Assembly (NCBI GenBank): GCA_009699605.1
Contig: WLNW01000009.1
Span: 1-43,129, forward strand
Direction of reading: 5' to 3'
Length of the DNA: 43,129 nt
Source of the DNA: Actinomycetota bacterium
Lineage (GTDB): Bacteria > Actinomycetota > Acidimicrobiia > Acidimicrobiales > WLNW01
This document shows positions 39,312 to 43,129 of the stretch, one piece after another (position 1 is the stretch's first letter; the number at the start of each line of letters is the position of its first letter). A model generated the notes under the pieces. It was not told the origin of the DNA. It ran no database searches and worked only from the letters and a program-made list of their open reading frames with translations. The position numbers and the translations under genes were made by a program.

Positions 39312-40474
39312 GCGCTGAACCGTGCGCAGTGGTCGGCGTGGGGCAGACCCATCACAAGTCGCGCCGGCGCGACGTGTCGATGGGTGGGCTCGTGCGCGAG
39401 GCCGTGTTCCGAGCGCTCGACGATGCGCAAATGACCATGGCCGACATCGATGCGGTGGTGCTGGGCAAGGCACCCGACCTCTTCGAAGGTGTCATGAAGC
39501 CCGAGCTGTACTTGTCGGATGCCCTCGGCGCAGTCGGCAAGCCGATGTTCCGCGTGCACACCGCTGGTTCGGTCGGCGGCAGCACGGGCGTCGTTGCGGC
39601 GTCGCATGTGCAGACGCGACGGTTCCGGCGAGTGCTCGCAGTGGCCTACGAGAAGCAGTCCGAGGGCAATGCGCAGTTCGCGCTCGGCAGCGGCAAGGGA
39701 GCGAGCCTCGGGGCCGGTGGCTCGTTCGCGCCGTTCATCCGTTCGTACATCCATCGATCGGGAGCGCCCGAGCACATCGGTTGGATGGTCGCGGTCAAGG
39801 ACCGCAAGAACGCCTTGAAGAATCCGTACGCGCACCTGCAGATCCATGACATCTCGATCGAGAAGGTCAAGGCGTCCCCGATGTTGTGGGACCCACTTCG
39901 CTACCTCGAGTCATGCCCGTCCTCCGATGGTGCCTGTGCGGTCGTGCTCACCGATGAAGCCGGTGGCAAGGAGGCCGCGGCCGCGGGTCGTCCGCCCGCA
40001 TGGGTGCTCGGCACCGCATCGCGCAGCGAGCCCGGCGCGTTCCCGGGCCGTGACCCCGTGCGCCCTGCTGCCGTGGTCGATTGCTCGGCGCACGTGTACG
40101 CGCAGGCCGGCATCACCAACCCGCGCCGACAGCTGTCCATGGCCGAGCTGTACGTCCCGTTCTCCTGGCACGAGGCCATCTGGCTGGAGGGGCACGGCAT
40201 CGCTGAACTCGGCGAGGGCTGGCGGATGATCGACAACGGTGACACCGAGATCGGCGGATCGTTTCCGATCAACTGCTCGGGCGGCGTCCTCTCGTCGAAT
40301 CCGATCGGTGCATCGGGGCTGCTCCGCTTCGCCGAGGCGGCGTTGCAGGTGCGCGGCGCGGCAGGCGAGCACCAGGTCGAGAACGCAAAGGTGGCACTAG
40401 CGATGGCCTACGGCGCCAACAGCCAGTACTTCAGCATGTGGGTTGTGGCGTCGAGCCTTCAGCCCTTCGGCTGA
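39308..40474 (+). CDS. Thiolase-fold protein B (acetyl-CoA acetyltransferase-like)
   Basis: A 388-residue thiolase-superfamily protein, only distantly similar to protein A. Landmarks are VVGVGQTHHKSRRRDVSM at the start, VHTAGSVGGSTGVVAASHVQ where the nucleophile belongs, DGACAVVLTDEAGG, MAELYVPFSWHEAIW and NCSGGVLSSNPIGASGLLRF. Serine stands where thiolases have cysteine. HTAGSVGGS keeps the rest of the helix-capping motif, so CoA-ester binding is likely while thiolysis is not. It should pair with protein A and the OB-fold protein. The next gene starts 3 bases after its stop. Confidence 0.85.
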   Translation: MSAEPCAVVGVGQTHHKSRRRDVSMGGLVREAVFRALDDAQMTMADIDAVVLGKAPDLFEGVMKPELYLSDALGAVGKPMFRVHTAGSVGGSTGVVAASHVQTRRFRRVLAVAYEKQSEGNAQFALGSGKGASLGAGGSFAPFIRSYIHRSGAPEHIGWMVAVKDRKNALKNPYAHLQIHDISIEKVKASPMLWDPLRYLESCPSSDGACAVVLTDEAGGKEAAAAGRPPAWVLGTASRSEPGAFPGRDPVRPAAVVDCSAHVYAQAGITNPRRQLSMAELYVPFSWHEAIWLEGHGIAELGEGWRMIDNGDTEIGGSFPINCSGGVLSSNPIGASGLLRFAEAALQVRGAAGEHQVENAKVALAMAYGANSQYFSMWVVASSLQPFG

Positions 40475-40477
40475 GCC

Positions 40478-42505
40478 ATGGATACGGGACGCGTACGTAT
40501 CAGCGACGAAGGTCCGGTTGCGCCTGGTTTTCGTCGGTTGTTCGAACCACTGACGATCGGCAACTTCACTATCCGGAACCGCATCGTCAACACGATGCAC
40601 GGCACCGGTCTCGGCGAGGCGCGTGATCTGCGCTACCTGCAGGAGCGGGCTCGCGGCGGCGCGAGTCTGCTCGGTGTGCACGCGAGCGGTGGCGTATACG
40701 GATATGCGCTTGGTCCCGGGCCGCGCTCGGCGTCTTCCGACTGGGACGCCAAGGCGCTGTCGCCGCTGACCAGCGCCGGCATCGCCCACTACGACGACAC
40801 GGTGATACCGGGGCTACGCCGCCGAGCCGAGATCATCCACGCCGAAGGGGCCAAGGCCTTTGCGCAGGTGTACCACTCGGGAGCAGCGCGCCATGGCGCA
40901 CACGTCGGCCCTGCAATGGCCCCGTCGTCGGTGGCCGACCCCTACGAGGCGGTCGTTCCGCACGCGTTGACTGACGAGGAGATCGAAGAGCTCGTGGTCT
41001 GCTTCGCCCACGCGATCCGACGCACGCGCGAAGCGGGCCTCGACGCGGCCGAGATCCACGGCGCGCACGGATACCTCGTCAACGAGTTCCTGTCGCCCTA
41101 CTTCAACCGGCGTGACGACCAGTGGGGTGGCACTCGTGCGAACCGCGTCCGGTTCGTCCAGCGTGTGCTCCACGAGGCGCGCACGATGGTTGGCGCCGAC
41201 TTCCCGATCGGCATACGCATCGGCGTCGACGGCGACGGCGCTCGTCGCGGCATCACGGTCGCCGAGCTCGCGGAGATCGCCCGGCTTCTCGGCCCCGATG
41301 TCGCCTACATCAGCGTGAGCGGCGGCAACTACGCGGGCTTCGGAGACGGTCTCGAAACGGCCTACGTGAGTCCATGGTCGAAAGAGCCGGCCTTCAACGT
41401 CGCTGCGGCGGCGGCAGTGAAGCGTGTGGTCGACGTGCCGGTGATCGTGACCGGTCGCATCATCGATCCCGTCATTGCCGAGGGCATCCTTGCCGATGGC
41501 GCGGCCGACATGATCGGCATGGTGCGAGCGCTCATCGCCGATCCCGATTTGCCGAACAAGGCGCGGCGCGGGGACGCCGGCGCGGTGCGCATGTGCATCG
41601 GGCTGTCGGAGTGCCACCACATCGGGCCGCACCGCGTGCCGGTGACCTGCGCCGTGAACGCGGCCGCCGCGCGCGAAGACGAGATGGAGCTGGTGCCCGC
41701 CGCTGTGCCACGAACGGTAGTGGTCGTCGGTGCCGGACCTGCCGGCATGGAAGCAGCGCGCGTTGCGGCTCGTCGTGGGCACGAGGTGTTCCTGGCCGAC
41801 ACGCGACGCACGATCGGTGGCACACCTGCGGTGCTCGCTCTCGATCCGAATCGGCGCACGATGCGCGATCACTCGGCGTACTTCGAGACGGAGCTCCGCG
41901 ACGCCGGTGTGCGACTCGTCCTCGGCAACGAGGTCACCGCCGATGAGCTCGTTGCCTTCTCGCCCGACATCGTGGTGATCGCCACCGGAGGCACGCCGCT
42001 CGTTCCTGAGGTACCGGGCATCGACGGGCCGAACGTGGTGACCGCGGTCGACGTGCTCCGTGGTGCGGTCGTCGGCGATCGTGTGCTGGTGGTCGGCGGG
42101 CTCGATGCGCACCTCGCCGGCCCGACCATCGCCGAGTTCCTCGCGGATCAGGGCCGCACGGTCGAGCTGATCTCCGAACAGTTCGACTTCGCCCGCGCGG
42201 TCGAGGACGGCACGCGGCTGCCATTGATGCACCGACTCATGACCAAGGGTGTGACGGTGTCGCTTCTTCATCGGTTGACCGGTGTCTCGGAGGGTGGCGC
42301 CGACGTCGTGCAGTCGTTCGGACAGGTGGCGCGGCGCATCGACGATGTCACCGTGGTGCTGGCGTGTGGCCTCGTGCCGAACGACCGGCTCGCGCGCGAG
42401 ATGCAGGGGCGGGTACCCGAGGTGGTGGTGATCGGCGACGCGCTCGCGCCTCGACGCATCATGCATGCCACGCTCGAGGGCGCCCGCGTCGCGAATTCGA
42501 TCTGA
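40478..42505 (+). CDS. OYE/TMADH-type flavin oxidoreductase with FAD/NAD domain
   Basis: A 675-residue protein of the 2,4-dienoyl-CoA reductase / trimethylamine dehydrogenase type. Residues 1-360 form an FMN TIM barrel (GFRRLFEPLTIGNFTIRNRI, AEIHGAHGYLVNEFLSPYFN, DQWGGTRANRVRF). The iron-sulfur stretch reads CIGLSEC with Cys373 and Cys379, and Cys391 follows. The second cysteine of the canonical site is Leu376. The rest is an NAD(P)/FAD-type domain (VVVVGAGPAGMEAARVAA, VLVVGGLDAHLAG). A changed cysteine here is seen in some relatives that demethylate N-methyl compounds, so demethylation or enoate reduction are both possible. It is the last gene of the OB-fold/thiolase operon. Confidence 0.9.
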   Translation: MDTGRVRISDEGPVAPGFRRLFEPLTIGNFTIRNRIVNTMHGTGLGEARDLRYLQERARGGASLLGVHASGGVYGYALGPGPRSASSDWDAKALSPLTSAGIAHYDDTVIPGLRRRAEIIHAEGAKAFAQVYHSGAARHGAHVGPAMAPSSVADPYEAVVPHALTDEEIEELVVCFAHAIRRTREAGLDAAEIHGAHGYLVNEFLSPYFNRRDDQWGGTRANRVRFVQRVLHEARTMVGADFPIGIRIGVDGDGARRGITVAELAEIARLLGPDVAYISVSGGNYAGFGDGLETAYVSPWSKEPAFNVAAAAAVKRVVDVPVIVTGRIIDPVIAEGILADGAADMIGMVRALIADPDLPNKARRGDAGAVRMCIGLSECHHIGPHRVPVTCAVNAAAAREDEMELVPAAVPRTVVVVGAGPAGMEAARVAARRGHEVFLADTRRTIGGTPAVLALDPNRRTMRDHSAYFETELRDAGVRLVLGNEVTADELVAFSPDIVVIATGGTPLVPEVPGIDGPNVVTAVDVLRGAVVGDRVLVVGGLDAHLAGPTIAEFLADQGRTVELISEQFDFARAVEDGTRLPLMHRLMTKGVTVSLLHRLTGVSEGGADVVQSFGQVARRIDDVTVVLACGLVPNDRLAREMQGRVPEVVVIGDALAPRRIMHATLEGARVANSI

Positions 42506-42550
42506 AGGGGCGTGCGGACATTGTCATCCCGAACTACGAAGGACGATTCG

Positions 42551-43129
42551 ATGCCGGCCATGGATGACGAGGGCGTCGATACGCGAGTCGAGATCGAGAT
42601 CTGGCGCGTACCCACACCGATACCTCGCCCAGTGCTCACCGCAGCGGGGCCCTACGACACGTACTTTCATCTGGTCGTGATCGCCCGTCGAGGTGAACAC
42701 ATGGGTTGGGGCTATTCGGGCATGGCCACGGATGCGCTGCTCGACGGCGCATGCGCGTTCGCGGCGTCGGTGTTCGATGAGCGCCGGATGCCGCTCGAAG
42801 CACTGCTGCGCGTCGAGCGGGTCGGCACGGACACCGCGAGTCGCGGCGCGACCAATGCGATCGCGCTCGCGGCATGGGACCTCGCGGCCCGCGAGCACCA
42901 ACTCGGCGCGGCTGACCTGTGGGGGCGGCGCACCGGAACCGAAGCCATCGCGTGCTACGCAAGTGGCTTCTTCCTCGACGCGACCCTCGATGAGCTTCAC
43001 GACGAGGCACAGCGCTACCGCGATGCCGGCTTTCGATTCGTGAAGATGCGCACCGGCCTCGGCGTGGCCGACGACGTGCAGCGCTTCGAGGTGGTTGCTG
43101 AGCACTTCCCGGAGCCGCGCTCGATCGCC
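42551..43129 (+). CDS. Enolase-superfamily protein (mandelate racemase/muconate lactonizing-like), partial
   Basis: The first 193 codons of a protein of the mandelate racemase/muconate lactonizing enzyme group; the 3' end lies outside the window. The N-terminal capping domain reads RVEIEIWRVPTPIPRP, GWGYSGMATDALLDG. The barrel begins at AIACYASGFFLDATLDEL, and the first catalytic strand appears as FRFVKMRTGLGVADD, with the Lys-x-Arg pair where relatives have KxK. The metal ligands (usually Asp, Glu, Glu) are beyond the window. AAGGA lies 8 bases before ATG 42551; ATG 42560 is an in-frame alternative. Confidence 0.8.
   Translation, partial: MPAMDDEGVDTRVEIEIWRVPTPIPRPVLTAAGPYDTYFHLVVIARRGEHMGWGYSGMATDALLDGACAFAASVFDERRMPLEALLRVERVGTDTASRGATNAIALAAWDLAAREHQLGAADLWGRRTGTEAIACYASGFFLDATLDELHDEAQRYRDAGFRFVKMRTGLGVADDVQRFEVVAEHFPEPRSIA

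Noticed and set aside
1-43129. CRISPR arrays, tRNA, rRNA, insertion sequences or att sites
   Set aside because: I saw no regularly spaced direct repeats, no transposase or integrase frame, and no tRNA cloverleaf by reading. A covariance-model scan would be decisive.

Overview
The window is 43 kb of GC-rich, densely coded DNA with about 39 protein-coding genes, one decayed gene, and no rRNA, tRNA, insertion sequence or CRISPR that I could find. The gene families point to an actinobacterium: an actinobacterial-type DapD, LLM flavin/F420-type oxidoreductases, an IclR regulator, a cytochrome P450, many SDR and MDR oxidoreductases, an SCP2-PhyH fusion, and thiolase-fold proteins paired with OB-fold/zinc-ribbon (DUF35) partners. 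Placement near Acidimicrobiia (Ilumatobacter-like marine or freshwater lineages) is my inference from gene content, not from a phylogenetic marker.

Layout. 0-6.2 kb: a hypothetical protein, a CocE-type serine hydrolase coupled to a 2-hydroxyacid dehydrogenase, then on the minus strand a 3-hydroxyisobutyrate-dehydrogenase-like enzyme coupled to a carboxymuconolactone-decarboxylase-like protein, and an N-acyl-D-amino-acid-deacylase-like amidohydrolase. 6.4-9.1 kb: a VOC protein, then a quinone-oxidoreductase-like gene coupled to a sulfotransferase. 9.1-13.0 kb (minus): an operon of sulfatase, Ltp2-like thiolase-fold protein and DUF35 partner. 13.1-16.5 kb: a 4-hydroxyacetophenone-monooxygenase-like Baeyer-Villiger enzyme and an APH-fold kinase-like protein. 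16.5-18.8 kb: an SCP2-PhyH dioxygenase, two previously easy-to-miss microproteins and a cold-shock protein with a clear terminator. 19-28.3 kb: mostly single oxidoreductase genes (SDR, two LLM, molybdopterin enzyme, two MDR), a SnoaL-like protein, a 49-residue zinc-ribbon microprotein and a chromate-transporter homologue. 28.4-30.7 kb: an ECF sigma-factor remnant, an SDR and dapD. 30.7-43.1 kb: a catabolic island with IclR regulator, P450, second D-aminoacylase-like enzyme, crotonase, amidohydrolase-2 protein, a tandem OB-fold protein, two different thiolase-fold proteins, an OYE/TMADH-type flavoenzyme, and the start of an enolase-superfamily gene.

How the genes fit together. Most look catabolic and CoA- or redox-linked: hydrolysis or desulfation of an ester, oxygenation (P450, PhyH, Baeyer-Villiger), dehydrogenation (SDR, MDR, LLM), and C-C cleavage or condensation by thiolase-fold proteins lacking the thiolase cysteine. 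No substrate is shown by the sequence. A sterol-, terpenoid- or aromatic-type ring or side-chain substrate is plausible but inferred.

The strongest non-coding signal is in the gene starts. At a dozen or more transcription-unit heads a TANNNT hexamer lies 6-8 bases before the ATG or GTG, which fits leaderless transcription. A second set has TACNNT 42-50 bases upstream and a run of five or six G just before the start. I used these signals to choose starts, and they exposed two small genes.
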